A DNA stretch of 64,000 nt from Nocardiopsis sp. FR4. GTDB lineage: Bacteria > Actinomycetota > Actinomycetes > Streptosporangiales > Streptosporangiaceae. The translations under genes were made by a program, and so were the position numbers. The notes beneath the pieces were generated by a model. It was not told where the DNA came from, did no database searches, and saw only the letters and a program-made list of their open reading frames with translations. This document shows positions 56,548 to 64,000 of the stretch, one piece after another. The DNA lies in the NCBI RefSeq assembly GCF_009830945.1, contig NZ_VWVV01000004.1, positions 248,001 to 312,000 of the forward strand, read 5' to 3'. The first letter of the stretch is position 1; each line of letters begins with the position of its first letter.

Positions 56548-57312
56548 CTACTCCCGGCCGTCCTCCGCCCGGACGGCGGCCCCGTCCTCCAGCGGGGTGC
56601 GGCCCCGGGCCAGCACCCAGACCATGGCGGCGAAGGCGGCGACCTGGAGCGGCCAGCCCATGGCGATCTTGGACAGGCCCAGCAGGCCGAAGGTGTCGGC
56701 CCAGCCGTAGGTGTCGGCCATCCACAGCGGGTACTGCACGAGCACGCGGATCACGCAGGGCAGCACCAGCAGCCAGGTCAGGCGCGAGGCCAGGGCGACC
56801 ACGGCCGGGTTGGCCCGCCAGGAGGTGAAGTCCTCCTTGCTCCCGATGAACGGGCCGATCATCAGGCCGATGGCGGGCCAGCGCACCAGCACCGACAGGC
56901 TCAGCACCACGGCGTAGACGGCGTTGTAGATGATCCCCGGCAGGAAGGCGTCGGCGGCGTTGCCGCTGCGCATCGCGAACACGGCGGCGATGCCGATGCC
57001 GAACAGGCTGGTGACCACGTACTGCACCGAGGAGCGCTGCAGGAGCCGGACCCCGCCCAGGAACAGGGCGGCGGCGACGCCGAGGCCGATGGACAGCCGC
57101 AGGTCCGATCCGATGATGTAGGAGACGGTGAAGGCCAGGGTGGGCATGGCCGCCTCGACCATCCCGCGTTTGCCGCCCAGGGCCTTGGCCAGCTGGGAGC
57201 GCACGAGAGCCTCGACCGTGTCCTCTGTGACCGCTGGGGCGGATGCCCGGTCCGTCTCCTCCGCCCCGGTCCGCGGGGCGGCCTCCTCGGCGCCGTGCTG
57301 CTGCTCAGTCAT
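56548..57312 (-). CDS. DUF3159 membrane protein
   Basis: A 254-residue integral membrane protein with about six helices (AMPTLAFTVSYIIGSDLRLS, LGVAAALFLGGVRLL, YVVTSLFGIGIAAVFAM, IIYNAVYAVVLSLSVLVRW, LTWLLVLPCVIRVLVQYPLW, LQVAAFAAMVWVLARG). It belongs to the actinobacterial DUF3159 family (Rv2693c-like), whose function is unknown. The N-terminal 45 residues are acidic and disordered. ATG 57312 is chosen; the upstream frame is not family-like. It belongs to the trkA/dut neighbourhood conserved among actinobacteria. Confidence 0.85.
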   Translation of the reverse strand: MTEQQHGAEEAAPRTGAEETDRASAPAVTEDTVEALVRSQLAKALGGKRGMVEAAMPTLAFTVSYIIGSDLRLSIGLGVAAALFLGGVRLLQRSSVQYVVTSLFGIGIAAVFAMRSGNAADAFLPGIIYNAVYAVVLSLSVLVRWPAIGLMIGPFIGSKEDFTSWRANPAVVALASRLTWLLVLPCVIRVLVQYPLWMADTYGWADTFGLLGLSKIAMGWPLQVAAFAAMVWVLARGRTPLEDGAAVRAEDGRE

Positions 57313-57551
57313 CCTGCTCCCGGTCCGGTCGTGGGTCGTCGCTGCCCGGCGCGGGCCGCGCCCGCACCGCGGTGCCCAGCCTACGCGACCCGGTGCGCAC
57401 GGAGTGTATCGAGTCGCGTGCGCTGTGTCCGGTGGCACCGTGTCGGTCCGGTGTCACCCCGGCCGTCCAGATCCGCCGGGGCGGCCACCCTGGCGCGCGC
57501 GGCCCGTGGTCCGTACGCTGGCCGCCAGAGCCGACCGCGAGCGAGGATGCC

Positions 57552-58649
57552 ATGCAGCCGAACACGTCCCCGGAGCACCTGGAGTTCGCCGCCGCTCTGG
57601 ACCGGGTCCTGGCCCGGCCCGGCGGGTCGCACGTGTGGTCGCCGTACTCGGTGGGCACGGTGCTGGCCCTGCTGGCCACCGGTGCGGCCGGGGAGACGTT
57701 GGACGAGCTGCGCGCCCTGCTGGGCGCGGAGCCCGCGGACGTGCTGGAGTCCCTGGACGCGGCCGTGGCCGCCGACCCCGGACTGGAACTGGCCGCCCTC
57801 AACGGCCTGTACGTGCCCGCCGACCTGAAGGTGGTGCCGGATTTCGAGGCGCGCGTGCGCGGGCGGGCGGGAGCCGAGGTGGAGCACGCCGACTTCACCC
57901 ACGACGCCGACGGAGTGCGCTCCCGGATCAACCGCCGGGTGGCGGAGGTGACACGCGGCCTGATCCCCGAACTGCTCCCCCCGAACAGCGTCCACCGCGA
58001 CCTGCGGATGCTGCTGGTCAACGCGCTGTGGGTGAAGGTGACCTGGCCCGAGCCCTTCGATCCCGGCCTGACCCGGGACCGGCCCTTCCACGCCCCGGGC
58101 GGCAGGCGGCGGATCCCCACCATGCACCGTTCGGCGCGCCTGCGCCACGCACGGGCGCGGGGATGGAGCATGGTGAGCCTGCCGGGCGACCACGAACTGA
58201 CCCTGGACGTGCTGCTGCCCGACGAGCGCACGGCCTCCCCCGGACCGGTTCCCGCCGGGGTGCTCGCGGAGCTCTACCGTCGCGGCGCGTCCCAGCAGGT
58301 GGAACTGGCCCTGCCGCGCTTTCGGGTGGAGACCGAGACCTCCCTGCTGGAACCGCTGGCGGCCCTGGGCGTACGCCGGATCGCCACCGGGGACGCCCGA
58401 TTCGACGGAATCAGCGCGGAGTCGCTGCGGGCCGACGAGATCCTGCACCAGGCGGTGCTGCGTGTGGACGAGAGGGGCGCCGAGGGGGCCGCCGCCACGG
58501 CGGTGATGATGCTTCGAGCCTCGGTCACGCCCTCCCGGCCGGTCCGGTTCACGGTGGACCGCCCCTTCGCCTTCGTGCTGCGCCGCCGCGGGGCGGTCCT
58601 GTTCCTGGGCCGGGTCAGCGATCCGGTGGACCCCGGCCCGGCCTCCTGA
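57552..58649 (+). CDS. Serpin family protease inhibitor
   Basis: A 365-residue serpin. The start HVWSPYSVGTVLALLATGAAGETLDELRAL matches helix hB and the shutter (given in part), NALWVKVTWPEPFDP is strand s3A, and the reactive-loop hinge ERGAEGAAATAV at about 307-318 keeps the small residues needed for loop insertion. The downstream block RFTVDRPFAFVLRRR..VLFLGRV is the usual serpin ending. The loop is about three residues longer than in alpha1-antitrypsin, so P1 is not certain; Arg, Ala, Ser and Val lie in the right place. There is no signal peptide, so it is probably cytoplasmic. ATG 57552 follows GAGG. Confidence 0.85.
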   Translation: MQPNTSPEHLEFAAALDRVLARPGGSHVWSPYSVGTVLALLATGAAGETLDELRALLGAEPADVLESLDAAVAADPGLELAALNGLYVPADLKVVPDFEARVRGRAGAEVEHADFTHDADGVRSRINRRVAEVTRGLIPELLPPNSVHRDLRMLLVNALWVKVTWPEPFDPGLTRDRPFHAPGGRRRIPTMHRSARLRHARARGWSMVSLPGDHELTLDVLLPDERTASPGPVPAGVLAELYRRGASQQVELALPRFRVETETSLLEPLAALGVRRIATGDARFDGISAESLRADEILHQAVLRVDERGAEGAAATAVMMLRASVTPSRPVRFTVDRPFAFVLRRRGAVLFLGRVSDPVDPGPAS

Positions 58650-58656
58650 GCTCCGG

Positions 58657-59397
58657 TCAGGTCTCGAACACCTCGAAGGTGGTGGCGAGCGGAACACCGG
58701 ACCACTCCCCCGACTGGGCGGCCATCCGGGGCAGGAAGCCCTTCTGGTCGAAGTCGCCGAGGTTGGCCAGGTAGACCTCGTGGGCGGCGAGGGAGGCCAC
58801 GCCCGCGGCCAGGTCGTCCTCGCTGAGCTCCACGTAGTGGGTGGCTCGGGGAGAGGCGCCGAAGGCCACGAAGCGCACCCCCGACCAGGGGGTGAGCCCC
58901 TCCTCCGTCTGCTCGCGGAACACCCACCGGTTGGCGGCGTCGCGGACGGCGTCCAGCAGGGCCGGGCCGAGCACCCGGTGGTCGGCGTGGTTGAAGCCGC
59001 CGCCCCCGCCGAAGTGCTCGCGGAAGTTGATGGAGACGACCACGTCGGGCTGGTGGCGGCGGATCGCGGCGGCGAGCGCGGCGCGCAGTTCCAGTCCGTA
59101 CTCCAGGGTTCCGTCGGGGAAGTCGAGGAACTCGACGGTGGCCGCGCCCACGGCCGCCGCCGACGCGCGCTGCTCGGCCATGCGCAGCGGCGCGCACTCC
59201 TCGGGTGCGATGCTGTCGATGCCCGCCTCGCCCTTGGTGACCAGCAGTTCCACCACGTCCTTGCCCTGGCCGGTCCAGCGGGCGATGGCGGAGGAGCAGC
59301 CGAACTCCAGGTCGTCGGGGTGGGCCACCACGGCCAGGGCGCGCTGCCAGTCCTCGGGCAGCGGCCGGGGCACGCTGTTCTCCATCGTCTCTGTCAT
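58657..59397 (-). CDS. PIG-L family deacetylase
   Basis: A 246-residue zinc-dependent de-N-acetylase-like protein. The metal motif AHPDDLEFG near residue 25 and the second His region FNHADHR are present, as in MshB/Mca and GlcNAc-deacetylases. It probably removes an acetyl or other acyl group from a sugar-linked amine; it is not clearly MshB. ATG 59397 is used, with ATG 59385 as an alternative; neither has a good ribosome site. It is convergent with the serpin gene only 8 nt away, with no terminator between them. Confidence 0.82.
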   Translation of the reverse strand: MTETMENSVPRPLPEDWQRALAVVAHPDDLEFGCSSAIARWTGQGKDVVELLVTKGEAGIDSIAPEECAPLRMAEQRASAAAVGAATVEFLDFPDGTLEYGLELRAALAAAIRRHQPDVVVSINFREHFGGGGGFNHADHRVLGPALLDAVRDAANRWVFREQTEEGLTPWSGVRFVAFGASPRATHYVELSEDDLAAGVASLAAHEVYLANLGDFDQKGFLPRMAAQSGEWSGVPLATTFEVFET

Positions 59398-59454
59398 GGA
59401 GCACAGACTACGGAAGGAGCGGCGTGCCCCCGGCACGGTTTCGTCCGCAGGGGG

Positions 59455-60276
59455 TCAGACGGACTGTCCGGAACCACCCGCGGCACCGTTGGGTGAGTGG
59501 CCCGCGTTGCCGCGCTGGGCCGCCTGCTGGGCGGCGCGCGCCTTGGCGGCCTGAGCCATCTGCTCCTGGACCTCCTTGGGCACGGTGATCGACAGCAGTT
59601 CGCTGGGCGGCACGGGCTGGTCGCCGCGCACCACCACGATGTTGGCGAAGAGCTGCTCGATCTCGGCCATCAGCTCGGGCTTGACCGCGCCCTCGCCGCG
59701 GATCACGCCGCGCAGCACCCAGCGCGGGCCGTCCACGCCGATGAAGCGCACGCGCTGGCCCAGCTGCTTGCCGTCCTCGGTGGTGCGGCCCTTGACCGGT
59801 ATCACGGCCCTGAGCTCGGGACCGAAGGTGCCGTCGTGGTCCTCGGCCTTGCCGCCCTGTTTGAGGACCTGCTCGCGCAGTTCCTCGCGCATCTCGTCCC
59901 ACAGCCCGGAGGACTTGGGCGCGGCGAAGGGCTGCACCTGCAGGGCGCTCTTGCCGCGCACCAGGGTCACCCCGATGATCTTCTGCTTGCCCTGCCGGTC
60001 CTGGGCCACGTTGACCTGGATCTCGGTGCCCTGCTCCATGGGCAGGCGCATGCTCCCCAGGTCCATCCGCCTGGCCTCGGGGAACTCCTCGGCCTCGTCC
60101 CAGGGCCCGGTGGCGCGGTGGCGGTCGGCCTCCTTGGCCGGCTGCTCCCGAGCCCTCTCGGGCTCGATCTCGTTTCCGAAGGAGACGGCTCCGGCGGCGC
60201 CCTCGCTTCCGGGCGCGGCCTCCGTCCCCGTTCTGTCGGTCTTGTCGTCCCGCTTCTTGCGGCGGCGTCCGAACAC
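59455..60276 (-). CDS. DUF3710 family protein
   Basis: A 273-residue soluble protein of the actinobacterial DUF3710 family (Rv2696c-like). It has a basic N-terminus (MFGRRRKKRDDK), a conserved core with MDLGSMRLPMEQGTEIQVNV, SGLWDEMREELREQV, RFIGVDGPRWVLRGVIRGEG and LFANIVVVRGDQPVPPSELL, and an Ala/Gln-rich tail. Function is unknown. GTG 60276 follows GAGGTGAAGG. It lies immediately downstream of dut, and the two are usual neighbours in actinobacteria. Confidence 0.88.
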   Translation of the reverse strand: MFGRRRKKRDDKTDRTGTEAAPGSEGAAGAVSFGNEIEPERAREQPAKEADRHRATGPWDEAEEFPEARRMDLGSMRLPMEQGTEIQVNVAQDRQGKQKIIGVTLVRGKSALQVQPFAAPKSSGLWDEMREELREQVLKQGGKAEDHDGTFGPELRAVIPVKGRTTEDGKQLGQRVRFIGVDGPRWVLRGVIRGEGAVKPELMAEIEQLFANIVVVRGDQPVPPSELLSITVPKEVQEQMAQAAKARAAQQAAQRGNAGHSPNGAAGGSGQSV

Positions 60277-60334
60277 GCCTTCACCTCTTCGCTCTACGTT
60301 GGACCCGGGTGGGTACCGGGGTTGCGTGGCGCCG

Positions 60335-60811
60335 TCACCGTTGTGCGGCGTGTCCCCCGGTCGAACCGAAACCGCCCGTCCCCCGGGGCGACTCCGGCAG
60401 GGAGTCGGCCTCGGTGAACACCGCCCGTTCCACGCGCTGGACGACCAGCTGCGCGATCCGGTCGCCCCGGGCGAGCTTGACCGGGGTGTCCCTGTCGGTG
60501 TTGAGCAGGGTCACCCTGATCTCGCCCCGGTACCCGGCGTCGACCGTGCCCGGCGCGTTGACGATGGTGAGTCCGCAGCGCGCGGCCAGACCCGAGCGCG
60601 GGTGCACGAAGGCCGCGTATCCGTCGGGCAGGGCGATGGCCAGGCCGGTGGGAACCGTGGCCCGCTCCCCCGGGTCCAGGACGACGTCGACGGCGGTGCA
60701 CAGGTCCGCACCCGCGTCGCCGGGATGGGCGTAGGCGGGCAGGGGGAGTTCGGGGTCCAGGCGGTGGACCGTGACGGAGACTCCTCCGCCTTGCTGGGAT
60801 GTGGTACTCAC
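60335..60811 (-). CDS. dut: Deoxyuridine 5'-triphosphate nucleotidohydrolase
   Basis: A 158-residue trimeric dUTPase that hydrolyses dUTP to dUMP and keeps uracil out of DNA. The five family motifs are present in order: [46 protein letters not shown] and the C-terminal Gly-rich arm [10 protein letters not shown]. Length is normal. GTG 60811 is the start. It is probably cotranscribed with the DUF3710 gene 58 nt downstream. The valS terminator lies upstream of it. Confidence 0.95.
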   Translation of the reverse strand: MSTTSQQGGGVSVTVHRLDPELPLPAYAHPGDAGADLCTAVDVVLDPGERATVPTGLAIALPDGYAAFVHPRSGLAARCGLTIVNAPGTVDAGYRGEIRVTLLNTDRDTPVKLARGDRIAQLVVQRVERAVFTEADSLPESPRGTGGFGSTGGHAAQR

Positions 60812-60866
60812 ATTCGCCGAGCCTATCGTTCCCCGGGGGCTGGACCGGTGCCGCGCACCACCGCGC

Positions 60867-60900
60867 GGGGGCGGCGCCGGAGGACTCCGGCGCCGCCCCC
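60867..60900 (-). terminator. valS terminator
   Basis: A perfect 14-bp GC stem (60867-60880 with 60887-60900) with loop AGGACT lies about 25 nt past the valS stop and before dut. Confidence 0.85.
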
Positions 60901-60924
60901 GGGTTCGGGATCGCTGGTATCCGG

Positions 60925-63501
60925 CTACTCCGCGGCGGCCTCGGGCAGGGTCACCTCGACGGTGAGCTCGGCGTCGTCGGTGGCGTGGAAGTCGATTCCG
61001 GCGGCGCGGCCCGCGGCGGCGATGTCACCGCCGGCGGCGCGGGCGGCCTCGACCCGCTTGCCCTCGACCCGCACGTGCTCGACCTCGGCGCGCATGGACA
61101 GCTTGGCCTCGGACTTGGCCTTGCGGACCGCGCGCAGCACCTCGGCGGTCGCGGCGAGCACGGCCGGGTCGCCGTCGGCCGCGGCGGCGCGGTACTCGGC
61201 CGCGTCGGGCCAGCGCTGGGCGTGCACCGAGCCCTCCTGCCACCAGCTCCAGACCTCCTCGGCCACGAAGGGCAGGAAGGGGGCGAAGAGGCGGTGCAGG
61301 GCGCTCAGGGCGATGAGCAGCGCGGCGCGGGCCGAGGCCCCCTCGGCGGACCCGGTGTCGTAGGCGCGGGTCTTGACCAGCTCCAGGTAGTCGTCGCACA
61401 GGTCCCAGAAGAAGCGCTCGGTGCGCTCCAGGGCCCGGGTGTGGTCGTAGCCGCGGAAGGCGGCGGTGGCCTCCTCCACGACCTCGGCCAGTGCGGCCAG
61501 CATCGCCCGGTCCAGCGGCTGGGTGACCTGCGCGGGGTCGGCCGTGGCGTCCTCTCCGGCGACCGACATGACGAACTTGCTGGCGTTGAGGATCTTGATG
61601 GACAGCCTGCGGCCGACCTTCATCTGGCCCTCGTCCATGGCGGTGTCGGTGCCCAGGCGACCGCTGGCCGCCCAGTAGCGGACCGCGTCGGAGCTGTACT
61701 TCTCCAGCAGCGCCAGCGGGGTGACGACGTTGCCCTTGGACTTGGACATCTTCTTGCGGTCCGGGTCCAGGATCCAGCCGGAGATGCCGGTGGTCCGCCA
61801 GGGCAGGGTGCCGTTCTCGAAGTGGGCCCGCACCACGGTGGAGAACAGCCAGGTGCGGATGATGTCCTGCCCCTGCGGACGCAGGTCCATGGGGAAGACG
61901 CGCTCGAACAGGTCGGGGTCGCGCTCCCAGCCGGAGGCGATCTGCGGGGTCAGCGAGGAGGTGGCCCAGGTGTCCATGACGTCGGGGTCGCCCATGAACC
62001 CGCCCGCCTGCCCGCGCTGGTCCTCGGTGTATCCCTCGGGCGCCTGCGAGCTGGGGTCGACGGGCAGCTGCTCCTCGGCCGGCAGGATCGGCTCGTCGTA
62101 GCGCGGGTTGCCGTCGGCGTCCAGCGGATACCAGACGGGGAAGGGGACGCCGAAGAAGCGCTGGCGGCTGATCAGCCAGTCGCCGTTGAGGCCCTCGACC
62201 CAGTTCTCGTAACGGGCGCGCATGTGCTCCGGGTGCCAGGCGAGCTCGCGTCCACGCTGGACCAGCCGCTGGCGCAGGCCCTCGTCCCGCCCGCCGTTGC
62301 GGATGTACCACTGGCGGGTGGTGACGATCTCCAGGGGCTTGTCGCCCTTCTCGTAGAACTTCACCGGGTGGGTGATCGGCGTGGGCTCGCCGACCAGGTC
62401 GCCGCTGCGGCGCAGCAGTTCGACGGTGCGTTCCCGGGCGGTGTGCACGGTGGCGCCGACGAGCGTGTCGTAGGCCTCGCGGGCCGCGCCGCTCTCCAGG
62501 CCGCGGGGCGGGTCGGCGACGATGCGGCCGTCCCAGCCGATGATGGGACGCGTCTCCAGCTGCAGCTCACGCCACCAGGTGACGTCGGTGGTGTCGCCGA
62601 AGGTGCAGATCATGGCGATGCCCGACCCCTTCTCGGGGTCGGCCAGGCGGTGCGCCCGCACCGGGACCTCGACCCCGAATACCGGGGTGCGCACGGTGGT
62701 GCCGAACAGGTCCTGGTAGCGCTCGTCGTCGGGGTGGGCGACCAGGGCGACGCAGGCGGCCAGCAGTTCGGGGCGGGTGGTCTCGATGTGGACCGGGGCG
62801 CCGTCGGGCTTGTGGAAGGCGACCTTGTGGTAGGCGCTGGGGCGCTCGCGGTCCTCCAGTTCGGCCTGGGCGACGGCGGTGCGGAAGGTGACGTCCCACA
62901 GGGTGGGCGCCTCGGCCATGTAGGCCTCGCCGCGGGCCAGGTTGCGCAGGAAGGCGCGCTGGGCGGCGGCGCGGGAGTTGTCGTCGATGGTGGCGTAGGT
63001 GTGCCGCCAGTCCACGCTCAGGCCCAGACGGCGCCAGATGGACTCGAAGACCTTCTCGTCCTCGGCGGTGAGGGTGTCGCACAGCTCGATGAAGTTGCGC
63101 CGCGAGACGGGGACCTGCCGCTTGGGGTCCGGCTTGGCCGGCGGCTGGAAGTCCGGGTCGTAGGGGACCGAGGGGTCGCAGCGCACGCCGTAGTAGTTCT
63201 GGACGCGGCGCTCGGTGGGCAGGCCGTTGTCGTCCCAGCCCATGGGGTAGAAGACGGCCTTGCCGTTCATGCGCTGGAACCGCGCGACGGTGTCGGTGTG
63301 CGTGTAGGAGAACACGTGGCCGATGTGCAGCGAACCCGAGACCGTGGGCGGCGGGGTGTCGATGGAGTAGACGTCCTCGCGGCTGCGGGTGCGGTCGAAG
63401 TGGTAGACGCCGGACTCATCCCATACGTCGACCCACTTCGCCTCGATACCGTCCAGCGAAGGCTTGTCGGGCATGCGGAAGGAATGAGAGCGGTTGGTCA
63501 T
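60925..63501 (-). CDS. valS: Valyl-tRNA synthetase
   Basis: An 858-residue class I aminoacyl-tRNA synthetase. The HIGH-type motif is in [13 protein letters not shown], the KMSKS motif is KKMSKSKGN, and editing-domain blocks ([17 protein letters not shown]) and an anticodon-binding domain ([30 protein letters not shown]) follow. The C-terminal coiled coil is replaced by a shorter segment, as in other actinobacterial ValS of this length. ATG 63501 ([14 protein letters not shown]) fits the family start. The spacer before it has one small hairpin but no T-box sequence that I can find. Confidence 0.95.
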   Translation of the reverse strand: MTNRSHSFRMPDKPSLDGIEAKWVDVWDESGVYHFDRTRSREDVYSIDTPPPTVSGSLHIGHVFSYTHTDTVARFQRMNGKAVFYPMGWDDNGLPTERRVQNYYGVRCDPSVPYDPDFQPPAKPDPKRQVPVSRRNFIELCDTLTAEDEKVFESIWRRLGLSVDWRHTYATIDDNSRAAAQRAFLRNLARGEAYMAEAPTLWDVTFRTAVAQAELEDRERPSAYHKVAFHKPDGAPVHIETTRPELLAACVALVAHPDDERYQDLFGTTVRTPVFGVEVPVRAHRLADPEKGSGIAMICTFGDTTDVTWWRELQLETRPIIGWDGRIVADPPRGLESGAAREAYDTLVGATVHTARERTVELLRRSGDLVGEPTPITHPVKFYEKGDKPLEIVTTRQWYIRNGGRDEGLRQRLVQRGRELAWHPEHMRARYENWVEGLNGDWLISRQRFFGVPFPVWYPLDADGNPRYDEPILPAEEQLPVDPSSQAPEGYTEDQRGQAGGFMGDPDVMDTWATSSLTPQIASGWERDPDLFERVFPMDLRPQGQDIIRTWLFSTVVRAHFENGTLPWRTTGISGWILDPDRKKMSKSKGNVVTPLALLEKYSSDAVRYWAASGRLGTDTAMDEGQMKVGRRLSIKILNASKFVMSVAGEDATADPAQVTQPLDRAMLAALAEVVEEATAAFRGYDHTRALERTERFFWDLCDDYLELVKTRAYDTGSAEGASARAALLIALSALHRLFAPFLPFVAEEVWSWWQEGSVHAQRWPDAAEYRAAAADGDPAVLAATAEVLRAVRKAKSEAKLSMRAEVEHVRVEGKRVEAARAAGGDIAAAGRAAGIDFHATDDAELTVEVTLPEAAAE

Positions 63502-63520
63502 GGGGCAATGGTAGTGCGCT

Positions 63521-63540
63521 CCGGAGCGTGATCGCTCCGG
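63521..63540. promoter_or_regulatory. Small hairpin in the valS upstream region
   Basis: CCGGAGCG and CGCTCCGG pair around TGAT, 20 nt before the valS start on its strand. It could affect translation or be incidental. Confidence 0.35.
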
Positions 63541-63709
63541 GAAACCGGGGCTACCGCCGCCCCTCCGCGGGTAGGCGTCGGGGCACGCTGGCGGCGGGGG
63601 TTGCGTCCGGTGTCCGGCACGCGGACGTGAAAGGATCTCCCCGTACGCACGCGGGGGTGCGCCCTCCGCGCGCCCCCGGTACACCCAACGGAAACGGTGG
63701 ACGAATTCG

Positions 63710-63988
63710 ATGGCTAAGAAGGACGGCGGCGACATCGGCCCGGCGATCGCTGGTCTCGTGGCCGGGCTCGCGGCACAGTACGTCATGCGCAAGGCCCTGA
63801 ACTTCGCCTGGACGCGGGCGGTGGGCGAGGAGCCCCCCACGGACGTGGATTCCCCCGACGTCACCCTCGGGCGCGCGCTGGGCTGGGCCGTGATGGCCGG
63901 TGTGGGCACCGAGGTGGCCCGGGTGCTGGCCGTGCGGGCCGCCCGCGCCAAGCTGCTCGGCGCCGGCCCCAAGGAGCTGGACGTGTGA
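63710..63988 (+). CDS. DUF4235 family small membrane protein
   Basis: A 92-residue protein of the actinobacterial DUF4235 family. Two hydrophobic segments are visible (IGPAIAGLVAGLAAQYVMRKAL; TLGRALGWAVMAGVGTEVARVLAVRAA, in part), joined by an acidic loop (VGEEPPTDVDSPD). ATG 63710 follows GGTGGA. Function is unknown. It is the last gene of the window and divergent from valS. Confidence 0.82.
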   Translation: MAKKDGGDIGPAIAGLVAGLAAQYVMRKALNFAWTRAVGEEPPTDVDSPDVTLGRALGWAVMAGVGTEVARVLAVRAARAKLLGAGPKELDV

Positions 63989-64000
63989 GGACCGGAGCGC

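Noticed and set aside
60799-63531. 910-codon plus-strand frame opposite valS
   Set aside because: Antisense of valyl-tRNA synthetase; low-complexity Gly/Val/Leu composition.
63502-63709. T-box riboswitch upstream of valS
   Set aside because: No T-box core sequence or specifier-like stem found; only one short hairpin.

Overview
This window is chromosomal DNA from a very GC-rich, GC3-biased actinomycete. Frequent GTG starts, short stop/start overlaps and perfect GC hairpin terminators all fit. An F420-type luciferase-like oxidoreductase, a SARP regulator, an AfsA-family protein and an adrenodoxin-reductase-type FprA point to a filamentous actinomycete. A Nocardiopsis-like member of the Nocardiopsaceae is my best guess, but the sequence alone does not fix the genus. 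I see no rRNA, tRNA, CRISPR array, insertion sequence or phage gene.

Layout. (1) 0.2-8.8 kb: housekeeping block with a DUF3000 protein, RNase D, a TPR protein, an ABC exporter and a coupled thiolase/FadB beta-oxidation operon behind a palindromic operator. (2) 8.8-25.5 kb: accessory region. It holds a divergent SDR/MarR pair, a minus-strand run of RND/MMPL transporter, two paralogous exported alpha/beta hydrolases and a second MMPL transporter, then an overlapping three-gene operon (FAD monooxygenase, HAD phosphatase, AfsA-type butenolide synthase). A divergent SARP activator, a third MMPL transporter and its divergent TetR regulator complete it. (3) 25.5-38.9 kb: a membrane-anchored zinc peptidase, FprA, DXS, a TauE-type permease, a ROK-regulated xylose-type ABC importer, a P-loop kinase and a hydrolase/TetR pair. 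(4) 38.9-47.1 kb: a Ser/Thr kinase, about 1 kb of weakly coding DNA, a tiny secreted protein, a SRPBCC protein, aconitase and an LLM oxidoreductase. (5) 47.2-52.2 kb: a coupled sigma/anti-sigma/ABC/membrane-protein operon, then an EamA exporter behind a possible leader-peptide attenuator. (6) 52.2-64 kb: a block whose order (RNA methyltransferase, two TrkA proteins, DUF3159, DUF3710, dUTPase) I recall from other actinobacteria. Here it is interrupted by an unrecognised two-gene unit and by a serpin plus a PIG-L deacetylase; valS and DUF4235 follow.

How the parts work together. The most interesting part is 17.5-22.5 kb. AfsA homologue, HAD phosphatase and flavin monooxygenase overlap by 4-10 nt and look like a complete small-signal pathway of the gamma-butyrolactone or methylenomycin-furan kind. 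Upstream of the AfsA gene lie three heptamers (CCGGAAG, CCTGAAG, CCTGAAG) at exact 11-nt spacing, placed 8-9 nt before a -10-like hexamer. That is the architecture of a SARP-activated promoter, and a SARP gene is divergently encoded next to it. No ArpA-type receptor is present in the window. The three MMPL transporters around it could export the signal or a linked lipid product, which is inference.

Other points for a second look: a hydrolase paralogue with His in place of the nucleophile Ser; a SARP reading frame that runs through a terminator into the next gene, probably because of a C7 run; twin MarR-type operators with no MarR gene beside them; an intracellular serpin; and the unrecognised membrane-protein/HTH-like gene pair.
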